From the NCBI GenBank assembly GCA_003818495.1, contig RPRK01000022.1:1-40455 (forward strand): DNA of 40,455 bases, written 5' to 3'. Source of the DNA: Burkholderiales bacterium. GTDB lineage: Bacteria > Pseudomonadota > Gammaproteobacteria > Burkholderiales > Burkholderiaceae_E. Below, piece by piece: positions 8,104 to 15,339 of the stretch (position 1 is its first letter; each line of letters begins with the position of its first letter). The notes beneath the pieces were generated by a model, which made no database searches, was not told the origin of the DNA, and was given only the letters and a program-made list of their open reading frames with translations. Both the position numbers and the translations under genes were made by a program.

Positions 8104-9090
8104 ATGCAGACCGATTCCTCCGCGCCCCGGCCCCGCTTCTTCGACCATGTCGCCGGCACGCGCGACGACGCGCGCGCCGAACTCGGCCGTACGCTGCTCG
8201 AACCGAGGGCGTCGATCCCTCCGAAGTACTTCTACGACCGCCTCGGCTCGGCGCTGTTCACTGCGATCACCGAGCTCCCCGAGTACTACCCGACGCGCAC
8301 CGAGGCCGGGATCCTCGCCGCCCACCGAGAGGCCATCGCCGCGTGCGTCGGCCGCGGCACCACGCTGATCGACCTCGGTGCGGGCGACTGCCGCAAGGCG
8401 GCGTCGATGCTCGACGTGCTGGCCCCGGCCCAGTACGTCGCCGTCGACATCTCCAGCGCCTTCGTCTCGCAGGCGCTCGACGCGCTGCAGCGCCAGTATC
8501 CGGCGCTCGACACCGTCGGGGTCGGCACCGATTTCGCCGAGGCGCTGTGGCTGCCGGAGGCCGTCCGCGCGACCCGCCGCACGTTCTTCTATCCCGGCTC
8601 GAGCATCGGCAACTTCGCCCCGGCCGATGCGCGCGCCTTCCTCGAACGGCTGCGCGCGCAGGCCGGCCCGGACGGCGGGCTGCTGATCGGCGTCGATCTC
8701 GCCAAGCCCGCATCGGTCGTGGTCCCCGCCTACGACGATCCGCTCGGCGTCACGGCGGCGTTCAACCTCAACGTGCTCAGGCACGTGAACACGCTGATCG
8801 GTTCGGACTTCGACGTCGCCGACTGGTCGCACGTCGCGCGCCTCGACGAGGCGGCCTCGCGCATCGAGATGCACGTCGAGGCACGCCGTGCGTGCGTCGT
8901 GCGCTGGCCGGGCGGCGAGCGCGCCTTCGTCGCGGGCGAGCGCATCCACACCGAGAACTCCTACAAGTACACGCCCGGGTCGTTCGGCTCGCTCCTCGCC
9001 GACGCGGGCTGGTCGACGACGCAGCGCTGGATCGATGCGCGCGGCTGGTTCGCGCTGGTGCACGCGGTGCCGGCGTCCCGCCCGTCCTGA
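8104..9090 (+). CDS. egtD: L-histidine N-alpha-methyltransferase EgtD
   Basis: SAM-dependent enzyme that trimethylates histidine to hercynine, the shared precursor of ergothioneine and selenoneine. It has 328 residues, the usual length. Family motifs are PPKYFYDRLGSALF (39-52), ELPEYYPTRTE (57-67), SAM motif IDLGAGDCRKA (89-99), FFYPGSSIGNF (161-171), VLRHVN, and near the C-terminus HTENSYKYT, which supplies the Glu and Ser matching the histidine-binding Glu282/Ser284 of the mycobacterial enzyme. The ATG at 8104 gives the family-typical short N-terminus. It is transcribed toward the alpha/beta hydrolase and senA. With senA and senB it would complete the hercynine-to-selenoneine route. Confidence 0.93.
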   Translation: MQTDSSAPRPRFFDHVAGTRDDARAELGRTLLEPRASIPPKYFYDRLGSALFTAITELPEYYPTRTEAGILAAHREAIAACVGRGTTLIDLGAGDCRKAASMLDVLAPAQYVAVDISSAFVSQALDALQRQYPALDTVGVGTDFAEALWLPEAVRATRRTFFYPGSSIGNFAPADARAFLERLRAQAGPDGGLLIGVDLAKPASVVVPAYDDPLGVTAAFNLNVLRHVNTLIGSDFDVADWSHVARLDEAASRIEMHVEARRACVVRWPGGERAFVAGERIHTENSYKYTPGSFGSLLADAGWSTTQRWIDARGWFALVHAVPASRPS

Positions 9091-9109
9091 GCGGGGCGGG
9101 TCGGCTCAG
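9087..9109. terminator. Candidate bidirectional terminator, egtD / hydrolase
   Basis: CTGAGC (9087-9092) and GCTCAG (9104-9109) form an exact 6-bp dyad with an 11-base loop, and each arm includes a stop codon. An alternative overlapping stem pairs GGCGGG (9095-9100) with CCCGCC (9110-9115). No T-tract follows. Confidence 0.4.
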
Positions 9110-9996
9110 CCCGCCTGCTCGCAGTGGTCGGCGATCAGGCCGACCAGCATCGGCAGCAGGGCTTCGGGCAGGTCGTGGCCCATCCCCGGGACGGGCCGGA
9201 ACACGGCGCCCGGCACGTTCGCCGCGGTATCCCGGCCGGCGCCGATCGGCACCAGCGGGTCGGCCCCGCCGTGCACGACCAGGGTCGGCGCGGTGATCCG
9301 TCGCAGCAGCTTGCGGCGATCGCCACTGGCCATGAGGGCGAGCATCTGGCGCGCCCCGCCGGCCGGGTTGTAGGCGCGACGCATCGCCGCCGTCAGCCGG
9401 GCCCGCAGGGCCTCGCGCGGCGGCTGCAGTCCGGGACTGCCGATCAGCATCCAGACCCGCTCCATGTGATCGAGGAGGGCGGCCTCGTCCGCGTCGCGCG
9501 GCGGCGGCGACAGCAGCGCACGGGTGGCGGGCGTGAAGTGGAAGTTGAAGCGCAGGGCGCCGCTCGAGGACATCACCGAGCACAGCGAGCGCACCCGCTG
9601 CGGCCAGCCCGCGGCCAGCACCTGGGCGATCATCCCGCCCATCGAGACGCCCACGACGTGCGCGCGCGTGATGTCGAGCGCATCCATCAGGCCGACCGTG
9701 TCGGCGGCCATGTCCTCGAGCCGGTAGGGCGGTTGCACCGGCAGGCGCAGCATCGCCTTGACCGCCGCCTTGCGCATGTCGATGGGACGCGTGCCCGGCA
9801 CGCGCGTCGACAGGCCGATGTCGCGGTTGTCGAAGCGGACGACGCGGAACCCTCGGGCGACCAGGCCGTCCACCAGTCCGGGTGGCCAGGCCAGCAGCTG
9901 CATGCCCAGGCCCATGATCAGCACGACGGGCGGTCCGTCGGCGGGGCCCGCGGTCTCGTACTCGATGCGGATGCCGGAGGGCAGGTCGGTGTGCAT
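9106..9996 (-). CDS. Alpha/beta-fold hydrolase
   Basis: Protein of 296 residues with a full alpha/beta hydrolase layout: VVLIMGLGMQ (oxyanion region), RFDNRDIGLS, nucleophile elbow GVSMGGMIAQ, the acid in VVHGGADPLVP and the catalytic histidine in GMGHDLPE. The RFDNRDIGLS segment is common in hydrolases annotated as esterases or lipases. The substrate cannot be deduced. It lies 64 bp downstream of senA on the same strand, so it is probably co-transcribed with it. The minus-strand TACACT about 10 bases before the ATG could also be a -10 element. A role in selenoneine metabolism is possible but unproven. Confidence 0.85.
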   Translation of the reverse strand: MHTDLPSGIRIEYETAGPADGPPVVLIMGLGMQLLAWPPGLVDGLVARGFRVVRFDNRDIGLSTRVPGTRPIDMRKAAVKAMLRLPVQPPYRLEDMAADTVGLMDALDITRAHVVGVSMGGMIAQVLAAGWPQRVRSLCSVMSSSGALRFNFHFTPATRALLSPPPRDADEAALLDHMERVWMLIGSPGLQPPREALRARLTAAMRRAYNPAGGARQMLALMASGDRRKLLRRITAPTLVVHGGADPLVPIGAGRDTAANVPGAVFRPVPGMGHDLPEALLPMLVGLIADHCEQAG

Positions 9997-10060
9997 GCAC
10001 CGAGTGTACCGTCGCGCCTCCCGCGCGCCGGGCGGACCGCCGGGGGCGCGGCGCGCGCCC

Positions 10061-11218
10061 TCAGCGCGGGGCGCAGCTGCGGAAGCCGACGAAGACGTCG
10101 CCGCGTTCGGGGCGGTAGAAGTTGCGCAGCCGCGCATCCAGGAGGCCGCGCGGGGTGGCGAGCGAACCGCCTCGCACGACCCGGTGCGACCCGAACCACG
10201 GCTGCGAGTAGTCGCGGTACGGGCCCGCCTGGAAGCCGGGGTAGGGCATGAACGGCGTGGCGGTCCATTCCCACACCGCGTCGCCCCATTCCAGCCCCTC
10301 CAGGGTGGATGCGGCCAGCTCCCACTCGGCTTCCGCCGGGAGTCGGCGACCCGCCCAGGTGCACCAGGCCTCGGCTTCGAACGCGTCGACGTGGACCACC
10401 GGCGCGAAGGGCTCGAGCGGCACCCAGCGGTCGAACCAGCGCATCTGCCAGCGTTCGCCGACACGCCGCCAGTGGGCCGGCGCGACGCGTCCCGTCGCGG
10501 ACAGCCGCGCGAAGGCGGGCGCCGACCACAGCCGCGCCCGGTGATAGCCACCGTCCTCGACGAACTGCAGGAACTCGGCGTTGGTGACCGGCTGCATCGA
10601 GATCTCGAACGGCGCGACCCGGACCGGATGCGCGTCCTGCTCGTTGTCGAACGCGAATCCCGTCCCGGGTGCCGTGCCCATCATGACCTCGCCCCCGGCG
10701 ACGCGCACGTCGGCGCCGAGCGTCATCGCCGCCGGCGGGTCGTACGCAGCGCCGGGCTGCGGCAGGCCGATCGCCTGGCGGGCGGTGATCAGCGCCTCGA
10801 CGTGGAACTGTTCGTGGAAGAGGGCGAGCCGGTGGAAATACAGGCCGGCGTCGTCGCCGTCTTCGTCGTGCAGGCGCGCCACGCTCGCCTGCAGGACGTC
10901 GTCCATCCACGCATTCAGCGTGTCGAGCCGGGGCAGATCGAGGGTCCAGCGCGCCTCGTGGGGGATGCTCGATGAGTCGAACCACAGGTCGGCCGACTCC
11001 AGCCGGGAAGCGCGGTCCTGCCGGCCCGGTCCGGCGTGGCGCAGGCACCACCGCTCCTGGAACCAGCCGACATGGCCGTACTCCCAGACGGGCGGGTTCA
11101 GGATCGGCAGCATCGGAACCGTCCGCTGCTCGGGCAGCAGGGTCTCGAGGAGGCGCCGCGTAGAATCCCGGGTGTCGAGCAGCGCGCGCGCCAGCTCGTC
11201 CCGTCCTGCCCGCCTCAA
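10061..11218 (-). CDS. senA: EgtB-family nonheme iron enzyme, probable selenoneine synthase SenA
   Basis: Oxygenase that, in the sen pathway, joins hercynine to a selenosugar (C-Se bond). It has an N-terminal DinB-type domain and a C-terminal FGE-sulfatase domain ending in DVFVGFRSCAPR. The 3-His iron site is visible as His49 (EYGHVGWFQERW), His135 and His139 (HEQFHVE), close in spacing to the His51/134/138 of a mycobacterial EgtB. The NPPVWEYGHVGWFQERW form is what I associate with SenA rather than EgtB. Proximity to a SenB-type glycosyltransferase and the absence of egtA, egtC and egtE support SenA. The start is uncertain. A TTG at 11218 with GGGAG upstream gives 385 residues and best fits the family. 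An ATG at 11344 would add 42 low-complexity residues and overlap senB. EgtB is the alternative. Confidence 0.8.
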   Translation of the reverse strand: MRRAGRDELARALLDTRDSTRRLLETLLPEQRTVPMLPILNPPVWEYGHVGWFQERWCLRHAGPGRQDRASRLESADLWFDSSSIPHEARWTLDLPRLDTLNAWMDDVLQASVARLHDEDGDDAGLYFHRLALFHEQFHVEALITARQAIGLPQPGAAYDPPAAMTLGADVRVAGGEVMMGTAPGTGFAFDNEQDAHPVRVAPFEISMQPVTNAEFLQFVEDGGYHRARLWSAPAFARLSATGRVAPAHWRRVGERWQMRWFDRWVPLEPFAPVVHVDAFEAEAWCTWAGRRLPAEAEWELAASTLEGLEWGDAVWEWTATPFMPYPGFQAGPYRDYSQPWFGSHRVVRGGSLATPRGLLDARLRNFYRPERGDVFVGFRSCAPR

Positions 11219-11315
11219 CCCATCCGCTCCCGTGTCGTCATCGTCCGTCGCATCGTCGTATCGTCGTCGCGTTGCCGCGGCGTCGGCCGACGGCCCACAA
11301 AGGCCACCGAATCCC

Positions 11316-12314
11316 GTGCCGCGAAATCCCAGGGTCGCGATCATCTCACCGGCGCTGGCGGCTGCCAACAACGGCAACTGGCAGACCGCGCGTCGCTGGT
11401 CCGCGTTCCTGCGCGCCGGCCATCGGGTCGAGATCCGCAGCGACTGGGCCCCCGGTGACGGCTTCGCCGGCGATCCGCGGGTCCGCCCCGACGTCGTCGT
11501 CGCACTGCACGCGCGCCGCTCGGCGGATTCGATCGCTCGGGCCGCCGAGGCCGGACTCCCGATCGTCCTGGTGATGACCGGCACCGACCTGTACCGCGAC
11601 ATCGGACACGATCGGCTCGCGCAGCGATCGCTCGGGCTCGCCGACCGGCTCGTCTGCCTGCAGGCGCGCGGTCCCGAGGCGCTGCCCGCCGAGGTCCGGC
11701 CGCGGACCGTGGTGATCGAGCAGTCGGCACCGGCGAGGCGCCCGCTGCCCCCGCGTCGTCGCACCGTCGACCTGCTCCTGGTCGGCCACCTTCGCTCCGA
11801 GAAGGACCCGCTGACCGCCGCGCGCGCGCTGGCCCGCCTGCCCGACCCGGCGCTGCGCCTGGTGCAGGTGGGCGGCGTGTCGGAGCCGGGCTGCGGCGAG
11901 GCGTTCGCGGCCGCTGCCGCCGCCGACCCGCGGATCGAGCGTCGCGGCGCGCTGCCTCATGCCGCGGCGCGACGCCTGATCGCCCGGGGCCGCGTGCTCC
12001 TGCTGCCCTCGGTGATGGAAGGCGGTGCCAACGTGCTGATCGAGGCGGTCACCAGCGGCGTGCCGGTGCTGGTCTCGAGCATCCCCGGCTCGCTCGGCCT
12101 GCTCGGCGACGACTACCCCGGCGTGTTCCCGGTCGGTGACGATGCCGCGCTCGCCGAGCTGATCGAGCGCTGCCGGGACCGGCCGGCCTTCCTGGACGAT
12201 CTGCGTGCGCGCTGCGCGGCGATCGCACCGCGCTTCGCGCCCGAGCGCGAGCGTGACGCCGTCCGCACCCTCGTCCGGTCGCTGCTCGACGACCCCACCC
12301 GGAGCCCACGATGA
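11316..12314 (+). CDS. senB: Probable selenosugar synthase SenB (TIGR04348-type glycosyltransferase)
   Basis: GT4-like glycosyltransferase of 332 residues. SenB uses selenophosphate and a UDP-sugar to make a selenosugar for SenA. It opens with VAIISPALAAANNGNWQTARRW, the NNGNWQTA-R signature of this family, followed by the Rossmann-like strand pattern, LLLVGHLRSEKDPLTA and the donor-site motif EGGANVLIEAVTSG. The start is GTG 11316, because the conserved N-terminus begins directly after it; the open frame upstream is the antisense of senA. The ribosome site is weak (AAAGG about 12 bases before). It diverges from senA across about 97 bp. Its TGA overlaps the next ATG (ATGA at 12311-12314). A generic glycosyltransferase is the alternative, but the pairing with senA makes SenB likely. 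Confidence 0.82.
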   Translation: MPRNPRVAIISPALAAANNGNWQTARRWSAFLRAGHRVEIRSDWAPGDGFAGDPRVRPDVVVALHARRSADSIARAAEAGLPIVLVMTGTDLYRDIGHDRLAQRSLGLADRLVCLQARGPEALPAEVRPRTVVIEQSAPARRPLPPRRRTVDLLLVGHLRSEKDPLTAARALARLPDPALRLVQVGGVSEPGCGEAFAAAAAADPRIERRGALPHAAARRLIARGRVLLLPSVMEGGANVLIEAVTSGVPVLVSSIPGSLGLLGDDYPGVFPVGDDAALAELIERCRDRPAFLDDLRARCAAIAPRFAPERERDAVRTLVRSLLDDPTRSPR

Positions 12315-13465
12315 ACGCCCCGCTGCTGTTCACGCCCCTCGCGCTGCGCGGGCTGACCCTGAAGAACCGCATCGTCGTCGCGCCGATGCACCAGTACGCC
12401 GCCGTCGACGGGCATCCGAACGACTGGCACCTGATGAACGCCGGGCGCTTCGCGGCCGGCGGCGCCGGCCTGGTGATGGTCGAGTCGACGAAGATCGAAC
12501 GGCGCGGCTGCGGCACCGTCGGCGATCTCGGCCTGTGGGACGACGCGTTCGTCCCGGGCCTGGCACGGATCGTCGACCTGGTGCACGGCTGCGGCGCGGC
12601 CTGCGGCATTCAGCTCGGCCACTCGGGCCGCAAGGCGCGGGTCGCGCGTCCGTGGGAGGGCGGCCGGGCCCTGGTTCGCACCGACGCCGTCCCCGACTGG
12701 GACGACTGGGAGCTCGTCGCCCCGAGCGCGCTCGCCGCCGACGCCGAGTCCCCCGTGCCGCGGGCGCTCACGGTCGCCGAGATCCGCGACGTGGTCGAGG
12801 CCTGGGGTCGCGCCGCGGCCCGCGCCGATGCGGCCGGCTTCGACGTCGTCGAGATCCACGGTGCGCACGGATTCCTGCTCCACGAGTTCCTGTCGCCGCA
12901 GGCCAACCGTCGGGAGGACGCCTACGGCGGCACGCCCGAGAAGCGGATGCGCTTCGCGCTCGAGGTCGCCGAATGCGTGCGCGCCGCGTGGCCTGCCGGC
13001 AAGCCGCTGTTCGTGCGCCTGTCGGTCGACGACGACGCCGGCTGGGCACCCGCCGACAGCGTCGCGCTGGCGAGGCGCCTGGGCGCGCTCGGCGTCGACG
13101 TGATCGACTGCAGTGCCGGCGGCATCACGCCGAAGCCGGTCTCGAGCGCGCCGATCGGCTACGGCTACCAGGTCCCGTTCGCCCGCGCGATCCAGCGCGA
13201 GGCGGGCGTGCGGGCGATGGCGGTCGGGCTGATCGTGCATGCCGCGCAGGCCGAGCGGGTGCTGCGCGACGGCGACGCCGATCTGATCGCACTGGCTCGC
13301 GAGATGCTCTGGAACCCGAACTGGGCGATGGACGCCGCGGACAAGCTCGGCGTCGATCCGTTCGGGCTGGTGCCGCCGCAGGCGGGCTGGTGGCTGGAGC
13401 GGCGAGCGAGGTCGATGCCCGGAATGGTGCCGTCGACGGCGGCCGGCGCCGACGGCCCGTCCTGA
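12311..13465 (+). CDS. Old Yellow Enzyme family NADH:flavin oxidoreductase
   Basis: FMN-dependent ene-reductase-like enzyme of 384 residues, YqjM/NamA subgroup. Visible motifs are NRIVVAPMHQYA (19-30), IQLGHSGRKA (100-109), the substrate-binding pair His183 and His186 in EIHGAHGFLLHEFLSP, the YGG loop after RRED, FVRLS, and the C-terminal ADLIALAREML with a typical WNPNWAM tail. At the position of the redox-tuning cysteine of YqjM (SPMCMY) there is histidine (His27). The ATG overlaps the senB stop by four bases, so translation is coupled and the enzyme is very probably made with SenB. The physiological substrate is unknown. A role in the selenium pathway is an inference from coupling only. 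Confidence 0.9.
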   Translation: MNAPLLFTPLALRGLTLKNRIVVAPMHQYAAVDGHPNDWHLMNAGRFAAGGAGLVMVESTKIERRGCGTVGDLGLWDDAFVPGLARIVDLVHGCGAACGIQLGHSGRKARVARPWEGGRALVRTDAVPDWDDWELVAPSALAADAESPVPRALTVAEIRDVVEAWGRAAARADAAGFDVVEIHGAHGFLLHEFLSPQANRREDAYGGTPEKRMRFALEVAECVRAAWPAGKPLFVRLSVDDDAGWAPADSVALARRLGALGVDVIDCSAGGITPKPVSSAPIGYGYQVPFARAIQREAGVRAMAVGLIVHAAQAERVLRDGDADLIALAREMLWNPNWAMDAADKLGVDPFGLVPPQAGWWLERRARSMPGMVPSTAAGADGPS

Positions 13466-13494
13466 GACCCGCGCCGCGCGGGGTATGGAGCGTC

Positions 13495-13618
13495 AGACGC
13501 TGCGAAGAAGCCGTAGCGAGCAGGCCCGAGCCGGTGTCGAGGCGCGCAGCCGTACGGATGTACGGCGAGCACCGCAGGCGCCGGATCGGGACGCGCAGTA
13601 GGCTTGTTCGCAGCGTCT
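13495..13618. repeat. Large imperfect palindrome between convergent genes (REP/terminator-like)
   Basis: Outer arms AGACGCTGCGAA (13495-13506) and TTCGCAGCGTCT (13607-13618) are exact inverted copies. Pairing continues past one mismatch (AAGCC/GGCTT) and, with gaps, inward to a central CCGTAC (13550-13555) / GTACGG (13560-13565) hairpin with loop GGAT. The two symmetry centres differ by about one base, as expected of one long hairpin with a small indel. The right arm overlaps the last two bases of the hydratase stop codon. It fills nearly the whole 151-bp gap between two 3' ends. It may be a dispersed extragenic palindrome, a bidirectional terminator, or both. Confidence 0.75.
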
Positions 13619-14498
13619 AGCGGAAGCGCACCGAGACCGACGGTGTCCCCGGCAGCCCCTCGTAGACCGCCCGCACCGTCATGCCCGGCTGCGGCGGCAG
13701 CAGCCGCGAGAACGAGCCGAGCGACAGCAGATCGCCGGGCTGGAGCACGATGCCCGCCTGCTTCAGGTCCTGGGCGAGCCAGATGACGGCATTGAGCGGG
13801 TGCTCGAGGATCGCGGTGCCCCGGCCGGTGTCCAGCGCCTTGCCGGTGCCGTCGACCAGCCTCACGGTCATGTCGCGCAGCGCGTCGGCCAGCTTCGGAT
13901 CCGCGGTCGCGGCGATCGGGGCACCGAGCACGCCCCGCCGCGCGCCGACGTTGATCGCGGTGATGCCGATGCCGCCCAGCTTCGCCGGATCCTGGACGAC
14001 GAGATCGGGGAGCTCGATGAACGGACGGATCGATCGCAGCGCGGCGAGCACCTGCAGCGGCGTCGTCGCGTCGTGGATGGCGCTGCTGCCGACCTCGACC
14101 ACCAGATCGGCCTCGAACAGTGGGCGCGCGCCGAACTTCGCCGGCACCTCCGCGCCGTCGGCGAGGATCATCCGCTCGAACAGCGTGCCGCGCACCGGCG
14201 CGTTCCAGCCGAATCGCCGCTGCACCGCCGCGTTGGTCAGGCCGGCCTTGTAGCCGACGATGCGACCCTGCGACGGCACGAGTGCCCGCACCAGCTTGTC
14301 GCGGCCGCAGACCGCGCCGGCCATCGTCATCGAATCCGGCGGGTTCGGCTCGGGTTCGAGCGCGACGTAGCGGCGCACGGTGTCGGCGATCTGGGCGTCG
14401 CTCGGGCAGGTGGGCGCATCGGGCCGCAGGCCGGCGCAGCCGGCGATCACGACCGCGAGCGACAGGACAGCGAGCCGGGGCAGGGCGGTGCGGCGCAT
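13617..14498 (-). CDS. 2-keto-4-pentenoate hydratase-family (FAH fold) lipoprotein
   Basis: Protein of 293 residues with the hydratase/decarboxylase family layout of MhpD and DmpE/H: VGYKAGLTNAAVQRRFG (81-97), RGTLFERMIL, PLFEADLVVEVG (126-137) with acidic residues at the metal-site region, FIELPD, INVGARRGVLG and the C-terminal LQPGDLLSLGSFSRLLPP. Unlike normal cytosolic members it starts with a lipoprotein signal: MRRT, a hydrophobic run, and lipobox VIAGC with Cys21. The ATG at 14498 is preceded by GGAGAC. It is 29 bp downstream of fabI and probably in its operon. No other meta-cleavage genes are near, so the substrate is open; it may not act on aromatic catabolites at all. Confidence 0.85.
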   Translation of the reverse strand: MRRTALPRLAVLSLAVVIAGCAGLRPDAPTCPSDAQIADTVRRYVALEPEPNPPDSMTMAGAVCGRDKLVRALVPSQGRIVGYKAGLTNAAVQRRFGWNAPVRGTLFERMILADGAEVPAKFGARPLFEADLVVEVGSSAIHDATTPLQVLAALRSIRPFIELPDLVVQDPAKLGGIGITAINVGARRGVLGAPIAATADPKLADALRDMTVRLVDGTGKALDTGRGTAILEHPLNAVIWLAQDLKQAGIVLQPGDLLSLGSFSRLLPPQPGMTVRAVYEGLPGTPSVSVRFR

Positions 14499-14527
14499 CG
14501 GCGTCTCCGGTTGGACCTTGCCGACCG

Positions 14528-15313
14528 TTACTCGGCCGTCGGCATGCCGGTGGTGATCGAGAAGCCCGCGTCGACGTAGGTGATCTCGCCGGTGACGCCC
14601 GACGACAGGTCCGACAGCAGGAAGGCCGCGACGTTGCCCACCTCGTCGATCGTGACGTTCTTGCGCAGCGGCGCGTTCTGCTCGGCGTAGTCGAGCAGCT
14701 TCGAGAAGCCCTTGATGCCGGAGGCGGCGAGGGTCTTGATCGGCCCGGCCGAGATCGCGTTCACGCGCGTGCCCGTCGGCCCGAGGCTGTAGGCCATGTA
14801 CCGGACGCTCGCCTCGAGCGAGGCCTTCGCCATGCCCATGACGTTGTAGTGCGGCACCGCGCGGACCGCGCCGAGGTACGACATCGTGAGGAGCGCGCCG
14901 TTGCGGCCGCTCATCAGCGGGCGCGCCGCCTGGGCGACGGCCGCGAAGCTGTACGCCGACACGTCGTGCGCGACACGGAACGATTCGCGCGAGAAGCCCT
15001 CGAAGAAATCGCCCGAGATCGCCTCGCGCGGCGCGAAGGCGATCGCGTGGACGACGCCGTCGAGTCCGTCCCAGCGCTCGCCGAGCGCGGCGAACAGGGC
15101 CTCGATCTGGCCGTCCTCGCCGACGTCGCACGGAAAGACGAGATCGGAGCCGAAGTCGGCCGCCATGTCGGTCACCCGGTCCTTGAACCGATCCGTCTGG
15201 TAGGTGAACGCGAGCTCCGCGCCCTGGGCCCGGCATGCACGCGCGATGCCGTACGCGATCGACCTGTTGGACAGCAAGCCCATGATCAGGATGCGTTTGC
15301 CTGCCAGGAACAT
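14528..15313 (-). CDS. fabI: Enoyl-[acyl-carrier-protein] reductase (NADH) FabI
   Basis: Cytosolic enzyme that reduces trans-2-enoyl-ACP in the last step of each fatty-acid elongation cycle. It has 261 residues, the standard length. The atypical SDR features of FabI are present: cofactor loop [44 protein letters not shown] carrying the Tyr-x6-Lys pair, and [17 protein letters not shown]. The ATG at 15313 follows GGAGA at a good distance on the minus strand. Only 26 bp separate it from the divergent yejA start, so the two promoters must overlap or lie inside the opposite gene. The FAH-type lipoprotein follows in the same direction. Confidence 0.96.
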   Translation of the reverse strand: MFLAGKRILIMGLLSNRSIAYGIARACRAQGAELAFTYQTDRFKDRVTDMAADFGSDLVFPCDVGEDGQIEALFAALGERWDGLDGVVHAIAFAPREAISGDFFEGFSRESFRVAHDVSAYSFAAVAQAARPLMSGRNGALLTMSYLGAVRAVPHYNVMGMAKASLEASVRYMAYSLGPTGTRVNAISAGPIKTLAASGIKGFSKLLDYAEQNAPLRKNVTIDEVGNVAAFLLSDLSSGVTGEITYVDAGFSITTGMPTAE

Positions 15314-15339
15314 CGGGAATCTCCGATAGAATTTGACTG

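Noticed and set aside
11161-11166. TAGAAT on the plus strand inside senA, as a possible senB promoter with a long leader
   Set aside because: No -35-like hexamer at the right distance, and the position lies in the conserved coding start of senA; a single hexamer is too weak.
10061-11218. Reading the EgtB-type gene as OvoA (ovothiol synthase)
   Set aside because: OvoA carries a C-terminal methyltransferase domain and is much longer; this protein ends with the FGE-sulfatase domain.
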